Below are positions 41,320-49,288 of a stretch of 64,000 nt of DNA, in pieces (position 1 is the stretch's first letter; each line of letters begins with the position of its first letter). The DNA is taken from NCBI GenBank assembly GCA_041166745.1, contig JBEEGH010000011.1:66942-130941 (forward strand), read 5' to 3'. The notes under the pieces were generated by a model. The model did no database searches, was not told where the DNA came from, and saw only the letters and a program-made list of their open reading frames with translations. The translations under genes were made by a program, and so were the position numbers. The stretch comes from DASUCS01 sp041166745 (GTDB lineage: Bacteria; Actinomycetota; Acidimicrobiia; Acidimicrobiales; JACDCH01).

Positions 41320-42492
41320 TCATGCAGTGCGAAGCCAGGCGATCGGCTGGCGCGACATCACGCGTTCACCGAGGTGGGCGAGAACGCCCTCGATGCGACC
41401 CGAGAACGGTGAACGCACTTCGGCGTCGCCGACCGTGCCGAGGAGGTCGCCGGCCTCGATCCGCTGACCAGGGTCGAGATCGGGCGAAGGCTCGAACAAC
41501 CCTGCGGCCGGACTGACCACGACCCGCTCGGTCATGAACAGATGCTCACCCTCGTGATGGGTTGCGGCGGATTCGCCTTCGATGCGCTCGAGCAGTGTGT
41601 CGAGATCGTCGGGGGTGCCCACGGAGATCGCTCTCATGCCGTCGAGCGTGCGCTTCACGGTTCCCGCGAGGACAGTGCCGGGCCCGAGCTCCACGATCGT
41701 GACGACGCCTCGGAGGTCGAGGATGTGCAACGACTGACGCCAACTGACAGGGCTGCACAGTTGGGCGGTGAGGAGGCCGGGCCATTCCGCGGGATCTTCG
41801 TGCGCCAGTGCGTCCACGTTGGCAATGACCGGCACCTCCATCTCCCGGAAGTGCACCTCGGAGAGCGCCTTGCGGAGGCGGTCGCGGGCGGGCGCCATCA
41901 ACGGAGTGTGGAACGCGCCACCGACTTTCAGCGGGAGCACCTTGGATGCGCCGAGGTCCTTGGCGATCTTGCTGGCGGCCGCGATGCCGTCGGGGTCGCC
42001 GGCGATCACCACGTTGCCGGGAGCGTTGAAGTTGGCGGCCCACACGTCGGCGGCCGCACGCATGCAGGCGACCTCGACCTTGTCGTCGTCCAGGCCGAGC
42101 ACCGCAGCCATGGTGCCGTGGCGCTCCTCGGCTGCGACCTGCATGGCCTCCCCGCGTTCGGCGACGAGACGAACGCCGTCCGCGAAATCGAGGCCGCCGG
42201 CGCAGGTCAGCGCGCTGTACTCGCCGAGGCTGTGGCCCGCGGCCACGGACGGCTCGACTCCGAGCATCTCGACGGCGTCGAGCACGATGAGGCTCAGGAC
42301 GTACGTGGCCAGCTGCGAGTTGCGAGTCTGCGTGAGCTCCTCGGCGTCGGCGTCGAGCAGCAGGTGGGCGACATCGCGCCCGGAGGCCTCTGACGCCTCG
42401 TCGACCAGCTCCCAGGACTCATGGTCGCGCCAGGGCTGGCCCATGCCGGGCTTCTGGGCACCCTGCCCAGGGAAGGTGAAGGCGATTGTCAT
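41320..42492 (-). CDS. fabD: Malonyl-CoA:ACP transacylase fused to a lipoyl/biotinyl-like domain without the lysine
   Basis: 390 residues; ordinary FabD is about 310. The FabD part has FTFPGQGAQKPGMG, the Ser nucleophile in GHSLGEYSAL, Arg in AERGEAMQ and His in GGAFHTPLM. From about residue 320 the sequence MTERVVVSPAAGLFEPSP through 'GQRIEAGDLLGTVGDAEVRSPFSGRIEGVLAHLGERV' has the single-hybrid-motif pattern of biotinyl/lipoyl domains, but no lysine sits at the hairpin (AEVRSP). The segment begins with ATG (41535), so internal initiation is conceivable. Start ATG 42492; ATG 42528 is possible. Confidence 0.9.
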   Translation of the reverse strand: MTIAFTFPGQGAQKPGMGQPWRDHESWELVDEASEASGRDVAHLLLDADAEELTQTRNSQLATYVLSLIVLDAVEMLGVEPSVAAGHSLGEYSALTCAGGLDFADGVRLVAERGEAMQVAAEERHGTMAAVLGLDDDKVEVACMRAAADVWAANFNAPGNVVIAGDPDGIAAASKIAKDLGASKVLPLKVGGAFHTPLMAPARDRLRKALSEVHFREMEVPVIANVDALAHEDPAEWPGLLTAQLCSPVSWRQSLHILDLRGVVTIVELGPGTVLAGTVKRTLDGMRAISVGTPDDLDTLLERIEGESAATHHEGEHLFMTERVVVSPAAGLFEPSPDLDPGQRIEAGDLLGTVGDAEVRSPFSGRIEGVLAHLGERVMSRQPIAWLRTA

Positions 42493-42557
42493 CGGGGAAC
42501 GGACTCCGCGGGTGATGAGACGCAACATCCGACTCACCGTGCCGTGAGAAGGTTTCA

Positions 42558-42575
42558 GTTCTGTCGCGGTTCTGT
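42558..42575. promoter_or_regulatory. Direct repeat GTTCTGT x2 upstream of the fab operon
   Basis: GTTCTGT at 42558-42564 and 42569-42575, 11 bases apart (one helical turn), 66-83 bases before the fabD start. Could be an operator half-site pair; no known factor is recognised. Confidence 0.3.
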
Positions 42576-42598
42576 GAAGTGCGACTACCGGGGGGTAA

Positions 42599-42709
42599 CT
42601 ATCGCCTGAACTTTTCCTCCTCGGCGGCGAGCTTCCGACTCCGGAACGCGGCGATCGCCGCGACCAGCGCACCGAGTGACAACAGCCTTCGAAGGCGCTT
42701 TCGAGCCAT
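42599..42709 (-). CDS. 36-residue basic single-helix membrane protein
   Basis: Unrecognised. The ATG at 42709 opens MARKRLRRLLSLGALVAAIAA-type sequence: five Arg/Lys in the first eight residues, one hydrophobic helix of about 13, then a charged tail FRSRKLAAEEEKFRR. The charge pattern suggests a short membrane peptide or amphipathic anchor. TAATCT lies seven bases before the ATG, as for other leaderless genes here. It is divergent from tRNA-Leu and 106 bases upstream of fabD on the same strand. Confidence 0.55.
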   Translation of the reverse strand: MARKRLRRLLSLGALVAAIAAFRSRKLAAEEEKFRR

Positions 42710-42716
42710 TGACCCG

Positions 42717-42722
42717 AGATTA
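42717..42722 (-). promoter_or_regulatory. Candidate -10 box TAATCT, 36-residue protein
   Basis: Minus-strand hexamer seven bases before the ATG at 42709. Shares TA with the tRNA hexamer. Confidence 0.5.
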
Positions 42723-42726
42723 GGCT
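42721..42726 (+). promoter_or_regulatory. Candidate -10 box TAGGCT, tRNA-Leu
   Basis: Ends ten bases before the mature tRNA 5' end, so a start a few bases upstream of the tRNA fits. Confidence 0.45.
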
Positions 42727-42736
42727 CGATGCTCCC

Positions 42737-42819
42737 GCCCGGGTGGTGGAATGGCAGACACGGTGGACTCAAAATCCACTGCTCGAAAGGGCGTGCGGGT
42801 TCGAATCCCGCCCCGGGCA
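42737..42819 (+). tRNA. tRNA-Leu (anticodon CAA)
   Basis: 83 nt. Acceptor GCCCGGG (42737-42743) pairs with CCCGGGC (42812-42818). The anticodon stem GTGGA/TCCAC encloses loop CTCAAAA with anticodon CAA at 42770-42772. The variable arm is short for a class II tRNA. T-arm GCGGG-TTCGAAT-CCCGC. Discriminator A at 42819; the terminal CCA is not encoded. It decodes UUG. Confidence 0.95.
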
Positions 42820-42833
42820 CCGACGTCTTTGCG

Positions 42834-42881
42834 AACTTCGAGCGCAAACAAGACTCATGGGTCGCATTTGCGCTGCGAGTT
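42834..42881. terminator. Imperfect inverted repeat between tRNA-Leu and VOC gene
   Basis: AACTTCGAGCGCAAA (42834-42848) and TTTGCGCTGCGAGTT (42867-42881) pair at 12 of 15 positions around an 18-base loop. It lies 15 bases after the tRNA and 16 bases after the stop of the convergent VOC gene, so it could end either transcript. Confidence 0.4.
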
Positions 42882-42897
42882 CCGCGAGAGCGGTCGA

Positions 42898-43329
42898 TCA
42901 GCGGCGGCGTGGGTTGGTCATGTCCTGGTAGGCGGAGGTCATCGCGTCGGGACGGTCCCGCTGCAGCAGCGCGATCTGGTTGCCGCTGGGGTCGTGGAGC
43001 ACGAGACACGGACCGTCGGGCACACCGACTTGCACCGCGCTGTCGAGCCAGCCCGTTGCGTGCAGCCACTCACTCGTCACCGCGAGCGAACGCACCGCCC
43101 AGATCGGCAGGCAACTCGGAACGGGACGATGCGACGCGAGCACGACGAGTGGCGACCCTTCGGGACCGACGCGGACCGCGGCGACGTCCGCGCCGAATGC
43201 TTCGAAGCGCCACACCAGGTCGCCGCCGAGCGCTTCGTCGTACCAAGCGAGATCAGCACGGATGTCGTGAGACCCGATGTAGAGGTACACGAGCCGGCCG
43301 AGAGGAAATGGATCGCTGCCGGTCGTCAC
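42898..43329 (-). CDS. VOC-family protein
   Basis: 143 residues. LVYLYIGSHDIRADLAWYDEALGG is the first beta-alpha unit and 'DGPCLVLHDPSGNQIALLQRD' the last strand with a glutamine in place of the usual metal Glu. Fold is clear, activity unknown. GTG start 43329, with TAGCCT seven bases before it. Confidence 0.8.
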   Translation of the reverse strand: MTTGSDPFPLGRLVYLYIGSHDIRADLAWYDEALGGDLVWRFEAFGADVAAVRVGPEGSPLVVLASHRPVPSCLPIWAVRSLAVTSEWLHATGWLDSAVQVGVPDGPCLVLHDPSGNQIALLQRDRPDAMTSAYQDMTNPRRR

Positions 43330-43336
43330 CGCCCGC

Positions 43337-43342
43337 AGGCTA
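43337..43342 (-). promoter_or_regulatory. Candidate -10 box TAGCCT, VOC gene
   Basis: Minus-strand hexamer seven bases before the GTG at 43329. Confidence 0.55.
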
Positions 43343-43350
43343 GGGCGCCG

Positions 43351-45177
43351 TCAGTTGACGAGTTTCGGCCCGCAGTTGGCGTAGTGGACGATGCCATCGG
43401 CGCCCGCGATCGCCACGCCGAGCGACGACAGAACTCCATCGAGGAACAGCTTGTCCATGTCGCCGAGCTTGCTGACGAGTGCCGTCTTGAGAGCACTCTC
43501 GAGCCCCGCGGGCGCACCCGCGTTGAGCGTGATCGCGTTCAGCACCGTCGTGCTCATGTTCGTGCTTCCCACGCCGCCGGCGTACCGCCAGCTCGGCGGG
43601 CTGAGCGGTGCGACCTCGCCGAGGAACGTGTGGGTCTCGTCCGCTCCGAGCACGCCGGTGTTCGACGCGAGGTCACCGGTGTACACGGCGCCGCCCTTGA
43701 ACGTCTTCGAAACGTGCACGTTGGTCACCGCGTCGAGGTTGGTCGTTCCGAGCAGCGGCAACGTGAGCGACCCATGCAACACCGCACCGCTCTGCACCGA
43801 AAGCGTCTGCGAGTTCTGGATCGCCCCGTTGGAGATCGTTCCGATCTGCACGTTGAGGCCGTGCGTGAGCACCCGGAGGTCCGTTGCCGTGGTCGTCGAC
43901 GGGTTGGAGCATTGGATGCGCTCGAAGGTCGAGTCCGCCTTCGCCGCCTCGACCACGATCGGCACCGTCGCTTGGAACGTTCCGAAGCCCGGGATGACGA
44001 GGTTGCTGAGCGGGATGGTGGTGGCGAACCGCACCTGCGAAGTGCTCGGCCCGGGGTCACCTTGAAATCCCTGCGCAACCGCCGGGCCCTCGATGATGGC
44101 AACCGTCACGTCGAGCGGCGGAACCCCCGGAATGCCGTGATTCACGGTCATGGTGAAGAAGTGCTTCCCGTTGATGATCTGCCCGGCCATCGTGATCAAA
44201 TCGAGCGCGTTGATGCGATAGTTCGCGACGTCCGAGCCGCCACCTTGGGTGGCATCGATCATGTCGCGGAGGTGCATGTGGGTGCTCGAGCTCGACGTTC
44301 CGGCGAACTGCGCGATCTTGTTGCCTGCGGTCACATCGTTCTGATTCGAGGAGCTGCGTAGAGCGTTGGCCTCGGCGTTGAGCAGATCCCGGCCGGAGAT
44401 GTCAGCGTCGAGCATCTGGTCTGCGGAACCGAATCCCATCGCGGTGGCCAGCTGGCCCATCGTGACTGATCCGTTCGAGATGCCCTTGTAGCTGAGCGCG
44501 TCGAGTCCGATGCCCGTCGGCAGCGTGGCGCCCGCAGTGCCGCTCGCGAAGAACTGCGTGCCGATCGTTGCGTTCAGCACTTGTGCCCGTAGATCGGCAG
44601 CAACGTTGTACGCGGCGGAGAACCCAGGCTCTTGGTAGTACTGGAAGCCGGCGAACACCGAGCCGAGCTCCGCTTCGGAGCTGCCTTGTTGGGCCGCCGT
44701 CGAGGTTCTCGTGACCGTGCCCTTCGAAATGCCGATGACCTGGGCGAAGAAGAACCCGACCTCGTCGGTCGCGGTCACGCGTACGCCGGTCGGCAGGCAG
44801 GTGGCGAGGTTCAGGCACGGCGTGAACGCAATCGTGCTCGGATCTAGGTCCGAATCATTGTCGGCGCTGTAGACACCGAGCTCGGGGGTGAGGCCCGATG
44901 TCGCGAAGCCGTTGCGGGCTGCGGCCGCGTTCTTGGTCTCGTTCCACCTCGGGTCGGCGATGATCGCCGACGCCGTCCGGCCGTCGACGAGTCTCGCGAG
45001 ATCGAGGGCGACGAAGTCGGCCGCGGACTGCGCCTCGCGTCGTCGCACCATCTGGCGACCGAGGTCGAGACTGAACGCCGTCATCGTGATGAGCACGACC
45101 AACGAGAGCGCAATGATCGGGATGACCGCCCCGCGATCGTCGCCGCGAGAGAACCGAAGGGATCGGGCCCGCCTCAT
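43351..45177 (-). CDS. TadG-like Flp pilus-assembly / pseudopilin-associated protein
   Basis: 608 residues. The N-terminus RGAVIPIIALSLVVLITMTAFSLD is the TadE/G-like hydrophobic segment, followed by 'DLGRQMVRRREAQSAADFVALDLAR', the usual TadG arrangement. The rest is a large extracytoplasmic domain rich in Ser, Thr, Asn and Gly. It starts inside the TadE-like stop (ATGA). Role inferred: accessory envelope component of the Tad pilus whose motor is encoded at 56019-62548. Confidence 0.8.
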   Translation of the reverse strand: MRRARSLRFSRGDDRGAVIPIIALSLVVLITMTAFSLDLGRQMVRRREAQSAADFVALDLARLVDGRTASAIIADPRWNETKNAAAARNGFATSGLTPELGVYSADNDSDLDPSTIAFTPCLNLATCLPTGVRVTATDEVGFFFAQVIGISKGTVTRTSTAAQQGSSEAELGSVFAGFQYYQEPGFSAAYNVAADLRAQVLNATIGTQFFASGTAGATLPTGIGLDALSYKGISNGSVTMGQLATAMGFGSADQMLDADISGRDLLNAEANALRSSSNQNDVTAGNKIAQFAGTSSSSTHMHLRDMIDATQGGGSDVANYRINALDLITMAGQIINGKHFFTMTVNHGIPGVPPLDVTVAIIEGPAVAQGFQGDPGPSTSQVRFATTIPLSNLVIPGFGTFQATVPIVVEAAKADSTFERIQCSNPSTTTATDLRVLTHGLNVQIGTISNGAIQNSQTLSVQSGAVLHGSLTLPLLGTTNLDAVTNVHVSKTFKGGAVYTGDLASNTGVLGADETHTFLGEVAPLSPPSWRYAGGVGSTNMSTTVLNAITLNAGAPAGLESALKTALVSKLGDMDKLFLDGVLSSLGVAIAGADGIVHYANCGPKLVN

Positions 45178-45656
45178 CGGTTGATCTGTGCGGAACTGGA
45201 TGACACGAACTCAGAGGGGAGCGCGTCGTGTACCAGTGGGATTGGCGGGAGCAGCGGGTGGCTGGATTCGTTCCATCTCACCGTGACCGTGACGCACTGC
45301 GCGCCCAAGTTGCTGGCGGTCGGGCAGGTGTTGAGCACCGCGGTGCACGACATGCCGCCCTGGTTGCAGCGTTGCCCGAACGAGCTCACGGCCTTGTCGG
45401 TGGCGTCGTTGGCTCGGGTCACCGCCTGCAAGATCGGCGCGACCGCACCCGCACGTGCGCCCTCCGCGGCTGCTTGCGTCATGTTCTGCCGGAACGACAT
45501 GTAGTAGCCGTAGACGATGATGCCGAAGAGCAGGAGGCACAACGGAGCCAGGAGAAAGGCCATCTCGACCAGCGCCGTTCCGTCGTCGCCGGTACAGCGT
45601 TTCGGCGCTTCCTGGCGACGTCCTTGCACCGGCCGAGACTCCTTGGTTCGTCCCAT
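45174..45656 (-). CDS. TadE-like pseudopilin
   Basis: 160 residues. A basic leader of about 25 residues precedes DDGTALVEMAFLLAPLCLLLFG: Gly, four residues, then Glu, then a hydrophobic helix, which fits a TadV/prepilin-peptidase cleavage site. The extracellular domain has two Cys pairs (QRCNQGGMSCTAV and NTCPTAS...QCVTV), probably disulfides. ATG 45656 is preferred to an upstream extension. Coupled to the TadG-like gene by ATGA. Confidence 0.82.
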   Translation of the reverse strand: MGRTKESRPVQGRRQEAPKRCTGDDGTALVEMAFLLAPLCLLLFGIIVYGYYMSFRQNMTQAAAEGARAGAVAPILQAVTRANDATDKAVSSFGQRCNQGGMSCTAVLNTCPTASNLGAQCVTVTVRWNESSHPLLPPIPLVHDALPSEFVSSSSAQINR

Positions 45657-45742
45657 ATGAGGGATTGCTCTCGGTGAGTATCGGCCGTTCGGCCCAAGAG
45701 GGACATGGCCCGATCGGGTGGTTTTCACTTGGTCATTTCGAA

Positions 45743-47554
45743 CTAGTCAACCGGGCGCTGCAACGCCTCCGCGATCTGCGCGACGACCGGATCGTCCATC
45801 CATTCCTCGATCGGCCGGGGGAGCGCGAGCGCCCAGTTCGGACGTTCGACGGTGGTGCCCGGCAGATTCGGGCGCTCCTCGACCCGCAACGCATCGTCGA
45901 GCGTGGCCGTGACCACCATCGAAGGGGCCTGCGCCAGCCGGGCGTGAGCGGCGACGACGACCTCGTCGACAGGGGCAGTGAGTGGGAGGTCGGTCAGCTC
46001 GACGAGCCGATCGCGCAGATCGCCATCGGCCTGCTCGTCGGTGCCCGACCACAGGCCCGCCACCGTGGGCAGGTCGTGGGTCGTCACGGCCGCGAGCGCC
46101 TGTTCGGGAAACGCTTCGGGCGGATCGTCCTCGAACCACACCAGCCGGTACGAGAGGACCCCGCGGTCCGCCAACTGCGCACGAACCTCGTCTTCGACGG
46201 TGCCGAGGTCTTCGCCGACGATGACCGCGCCGGCTCGCTCGCTCTCGAGCGCCACGATGTCGAGCAGCTCGTCGTCGGGGAAGCGGACGTACGTGCCATC
46301 GGTCGGTCCGCCCCCTTCGGGGATCCAGAAGAGACGGAACAACCCCATCACGTGATCGATCCGCAGCGCACCGCAATGCTGCAACGCGGCCCGCAGGGTC
46401 TGCACGAGCGGTTCGTAGCCGACGGCGCGCAACTTCCACGGGACGAACGGTGGAAGCCCCCAATCCTGGCCGTCCGCGTTGAACGCGTCGGGCGGCGCGC
46501 CGACGCGGACGGCGTGCGCCACGGTGTCTTGCCACACCCACGCGTCGGCGCCGCCAGGATCGAAACCGATGGCCAAGTCGCCGAGCAGCGCGATCTCTGC
46601 GCCGGCCGCGGCCAGTTGCTCGTCGAGCAGCCATTGGAGCCAGCTGTGGAACCGAAGCCGATCGTGTTGTGCCGCCGCGAACCGAGTCACGCTGGGGCTG
46701 TCGGGACGTCGATACTCCGAGGCCCACGTTGTCCATCCACCGCCGTGACGCTCGGCCAACGCGCAGTACACCGCGAACTGGCGAAGCGCGCTGCCACCGC
46801 GGGCGATGAAGGCGTCGAACGCGGGGTCGTCGCCGAACCCGGCCCAGAGCAGCTCTAGGGCCGACAGCTTGAGGGCGTAGACCTGATCGCGGTCGATGAC
46901 CCGATCGTTGTTGAGCGACTGACCGGCCTTGGCCGCGAGGGCGAGCGTCTCGTCTCCGGTCGAGAAGCCCGGCACCTCCTCGATGCGGAGGTAGAGCGGG
47001 TTGCGGAATCGCCGGCTGCTCGGGAAGTACGGGCTCGGGTCCTGGAGCGCGCCGGGGTGTGCGGCGTGCAGGGGGTTGATCCCGAGAACGCCGGCGCCCA
47101 GGCCGGCCGACCATCGAGCGATGGTGGCGAGATCGCCCAGGTCGCCGATGCCCCAACTGGTGCGCGAGCGGGTGGCGTACAGCTGCGCCGACCAGCCCCA
47201 CGTCCGCAGACCGTCGGGCAGATGGCACCGGTCCGGGGCGACGATCAGGCGCGTGGCCGGTCCGCCGTCGCTCGGCAGGAGGTCGTGATAACCGAGCGGA
47301 AGGTCGGGCGGCAGCGCCTTTGACGCGGCCAGGCTCGTGCCATCCTCGAGCACCAGCTCCGCGGACCGTTCGATCGTCGGCGTCGTGCCCTGACGCACGA
47401 ACCACACCGGACGAGAGGCGGGCGGCGGGTCGGCGACGTCACTGAGCCCGCCCATGGCCACTCGAAGGGCGCGCCGCGTCGACTCGGGAGTGTGGTGCCA
47501 CTGGCCGACGATGTCCCAGTAGCCGTCGTCGATGCCCCACGCGTCACCAGCCAT
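45743..47554 (-). CDS. malQ: 4-alpha-glucanotransferase (amylomaltase)
   Basis: 603-residue GH77 enzyme for glycogen/maltodextrin disproportionation. 'RTSWGIGDLGDLATIARW' is the opening barrel strand, nucleophile Asp in LRIDHVMGLFRLFWIPEG, acid Glu in VIVGEDLGTVEDEVRAQL, and the third carboxylate in VTTHDLPTVAGLWSG. It is shorter than the 690-720 residues common in E. coli and mycobacteria; the N-terminal extra domain is reduced. Confidence 0.92.
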   Translation of the reverse strand: MAGDAWGIDDGYWDIVGQWHHTPESTRRALRVAMGGLSDVADPPPASRPVWFVRQGTTPTIERSAELVLEDGTSLAASKALPPDLPLGYHDLLPSDGGPATRLIVAPDRCHLPDGLRTWGWSAQLYATRSRTSWGIGDLGDLATIARWSAGLGAGVLGINPLHAAHPGALQDPSPYFPSSRRFRNPLYLRIEEVPGFSTGDETLALAAKAGQSLNNDRVIDRDQVYALKLSALELLWAGFGDDPAFDAFIARGGSALRQFAVYCALAERHGGGWTTWASEYRRPDSPSVTRFAAAQHDRLRFHSWLQWLLDEQLAAAGAEIALLGDLAIGFDPGGADAWVWQDTVAHAVRVGAPPDAFNADGQDWGLPPFVPWKLRAVGYEPLVQTLRAALQHCGALRIDHVMGLFRLFWIPEGGGPTDGTYVRFPDDELLDIVALESERAGAVIVGEDLGTVEDEVRAQLADRGVLSYRLVWFEDDPPEAFPEQALAAVTTHDLPTVAGLWSGTDEQADGDLRDRLVELTDLPLTAPVDEVVVAAHARLAQAPSMVVTATLDDALRVEERPNLPGTTVERPNWALALPRPIEEWMDDPVVAQIAEALQRPVD

Positions 47555-47564
47555 ACGCGCCGCT

Positions 47565-48929
47565 CTACCCGTCTACGCCGGGACCATGCCCGGCGTGTGC
47601 GCGGATGAAGCCTCGAAGCGTGGCGGCGTCGACGCTCGAGCACGTCTGCTTCGTCAACCACGCGGTGGCGACGACACGATCCGGGAGCGATGCGTTGGGC
47701 GCGACGACCACGTTGTCGGCCACGAGGTCGCTGAGCGAGCGAATCTCGTCGACCGAGAGATCGCGGTACTGCAGCAACACCACTCCGGCCTCGAGGGCGC
47801 CCACCTGCGAAGGGCGTGACAGGGGATGGTCGAGCGTGCCCTGTGGAAGGGCACCGGGGCTGTGAGGGCCGGACGTCGGGGGGTCCGTGGTGTACACGGG
47901 CTCGACGCCCCCCGTGAACACGTGATGCAGGTCGGGATTGATCGCCTCGGTCTTGGCGCTCGTGCAAGCCGCGGTCGATCCACTTCCACCGCATGCGGCG
48001 AGTGGAAGGGCCAGCAGGATCACCACGACAAGGATGACCGCTGCGCTCGGAATGGGAACGAGGAGCGGCCGTCGTTCTCGCAACAAGACGAGGCCGGCGA
48101 CGATCAGCAGCCCGCCCCACAGGAGCCGCCACTCGAGCGGCTCGCTGAGGATGACGACACCGACGGCGACCGCGACGACGGGGATGATGTACGTCACGAT
48201 CGAGGCGCGCGTCGCGCCCACGTCGGCGATGAGCCTGTAGTTGAGGATGTAGGCCGCTCCCGTACCGATGCAGCCGAGCGCGCCGATCGCGAGCGCGCGG
48301 CGCGGCGTCAGGTGAATACCGCTCGTCACGGACGTACCCACAGCGACGGGCAGCAGCAGCACGCTCGCCATCACGAGTTGGCCCGCAGCCGCGACCGTCG
48401 GCTCGATGCCGATGAGGTTTCGACGCATGTACACGAAGGCGATGCCGTAGAAGAGGCCGGCAGTGACCGCGGCCAGCGAGCCGAGCACCGATGAGTCTCC
48501 GAGATCGCCCCCTCCGAACCCGGCGGCCACGGCCACTCCGACGAAGCCGAGAAGGAGTCCTACGACCTGCAGGGATTTCATGCGGTCCTTGAGGAACAGA
48601 GCAGCGATGACGGCCGTGAACAGCGGCGTCGACGCATTCAAGACGGACGTGAGGGCGCTTGTGACGCGTTCCTCACCCCAGGCCAGGAGTGTGAACGGCA
48701 CGACGTTGGCGAAGATCGCGGCGATCGCGAAATGCCGCCACAGCGTGCGGTCGCGGGGGAGCGACCGTCCCGTCGATCGAAGCGTGATCAGCAGCACGAG
48801 AGCTCCCAAACCGACCCGCGCGCAGGCGACCGTGGGCGGGCTCATTCCCTCGACGGCGACCTTGATGAAGAGGAATGACCAGCCCCAGATGAAGGCGAGG
48901 AGCAGGAGGCGGCGGATCAGCCCAGTCAA
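47565..48929 (-). CDS. EamA/DMT transporter fused to a DUF3105 lipoprotein-like domain
   Basis: 454 residues. Residues 1-280 are an EamA drug/metabolite transporter with two five-helix repeats (SFLFIKVAVEGMSPPTVACARVG ... 'LGCIGTGAAYILNYRLIADVGAT'). From 283 a basic stretch, a hydrophobic helix and LPLAACGG (Cys313) form what looks like a lipoprotein signal. The remainder has PVYTTDPPTSGPHSPGAL, the DUF3105 signature. A TTG at 48083 in the same frame could start the second part separately. TTG start at 48929; a purine-rich GGAGGTG lies about 15 bases upstream. Confidence 0.82.
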   Translation of the reverse strand: MTGLIRRLLLLAFIWGWSFLFIKVAVEGMSPPTVACARVGLGALVLLITLRSTGRSLPRDRTLWRHFAIAAIFANVVPFTLLAWGEERVTSALTSVLNASTPLFTAVIAALFLKDRMKSLQVVGLLLGFVGVAVAAGFGGGDLGDSSVLGSLAAVTAGLFYGIAFVYMRRNLIGIEPTVAAAGQLVMASVLLLPVAVGTSVTSGIHLTPRRALAIGALGCIGTGAAYILNYRLIADVGATRASIVTYIIPVVAVAVGVVILSEPLEWRLLWGGLLIVAGLVLLRERRPLLVPIPSAAVILVVVILLALPLAACGGSGSTAACTSAKTEAINPDLHHVFTGGVEPVYTTDPPTSGPHSPGALPQGTLDHPLSRPSQVGALEAGVVLLQYRDLSVDEIRSLSDLVADNVVVAPNASLPDRVVATAWLTKQTCSSVDAATLRGFIRAHAGHGPGVDG

Positions 48930-48972
48930 TCAAATGATCGGAGCACCTCCCGTACGTACAATGATCAGCCCT

Positions 48973-49263
48973 ATGTCTCGGTCCATGCTCGAGCGAAAGC
49001 TGGTCGAGGTGAGCGAGCGATTGAAGCAACTGCGGGCCGATCTCGCCGTGACCGACGAGCAGTTCGCGCACTTCGCTGATACCGCTGACGATGCTCGCCT
49101 TCGCGCCCTGGTGTCCGAGACGCCCCTTGCCGATCGAGAGCACCACGAAGCGCAACGGCACGTCGATGCCATGGGTCGGCATCGGGCCGAGGTGCAGACG
49201 ACCATCGATCAACTAGAACGGCGGCAGGACGAGCTACTCGACCAACTCATGGCCGAGCGCTGA
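48973..49263 (+). CDS. Small coiled-coil protein upstream of pdtaR
   Basis: 96 residues (ATGs also at 48961 and 48985). Two long helices: MLERKLVEVSERLKQLRADLAVTDEQFAHFADTAD and 'HHEAQRHVDAMGRHRAEVQTTIDQLERRQDELLDQLM', a coiled-coil hairpin. Cytoplasmic; function unknown. TACAAT (48957-48962) lies ten bases upstream and may be its -10. It ends 25 bases before pdtaR. Confidence 0.75.
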   Translation: MSRSMLERKLVEVSERLKQLRADLAVTDEQFAHFADTADDARLRALVSETPLADREHHEAQRHVDAMGRHRAEVQTTIDQLERRQDELLDQLMAER

Positions 49264-49288
49264 CCGTTCGAGCGACAGGAGAAATTCG

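Noticed and set aside
42751..44361. 536-codon plus-strand open frame starting inside tRNA-Leu
   Set aside because: Begins in a tRNA and runs antisense to the VOC and TadG-like genes; Arg/His/Glu shadow composition.
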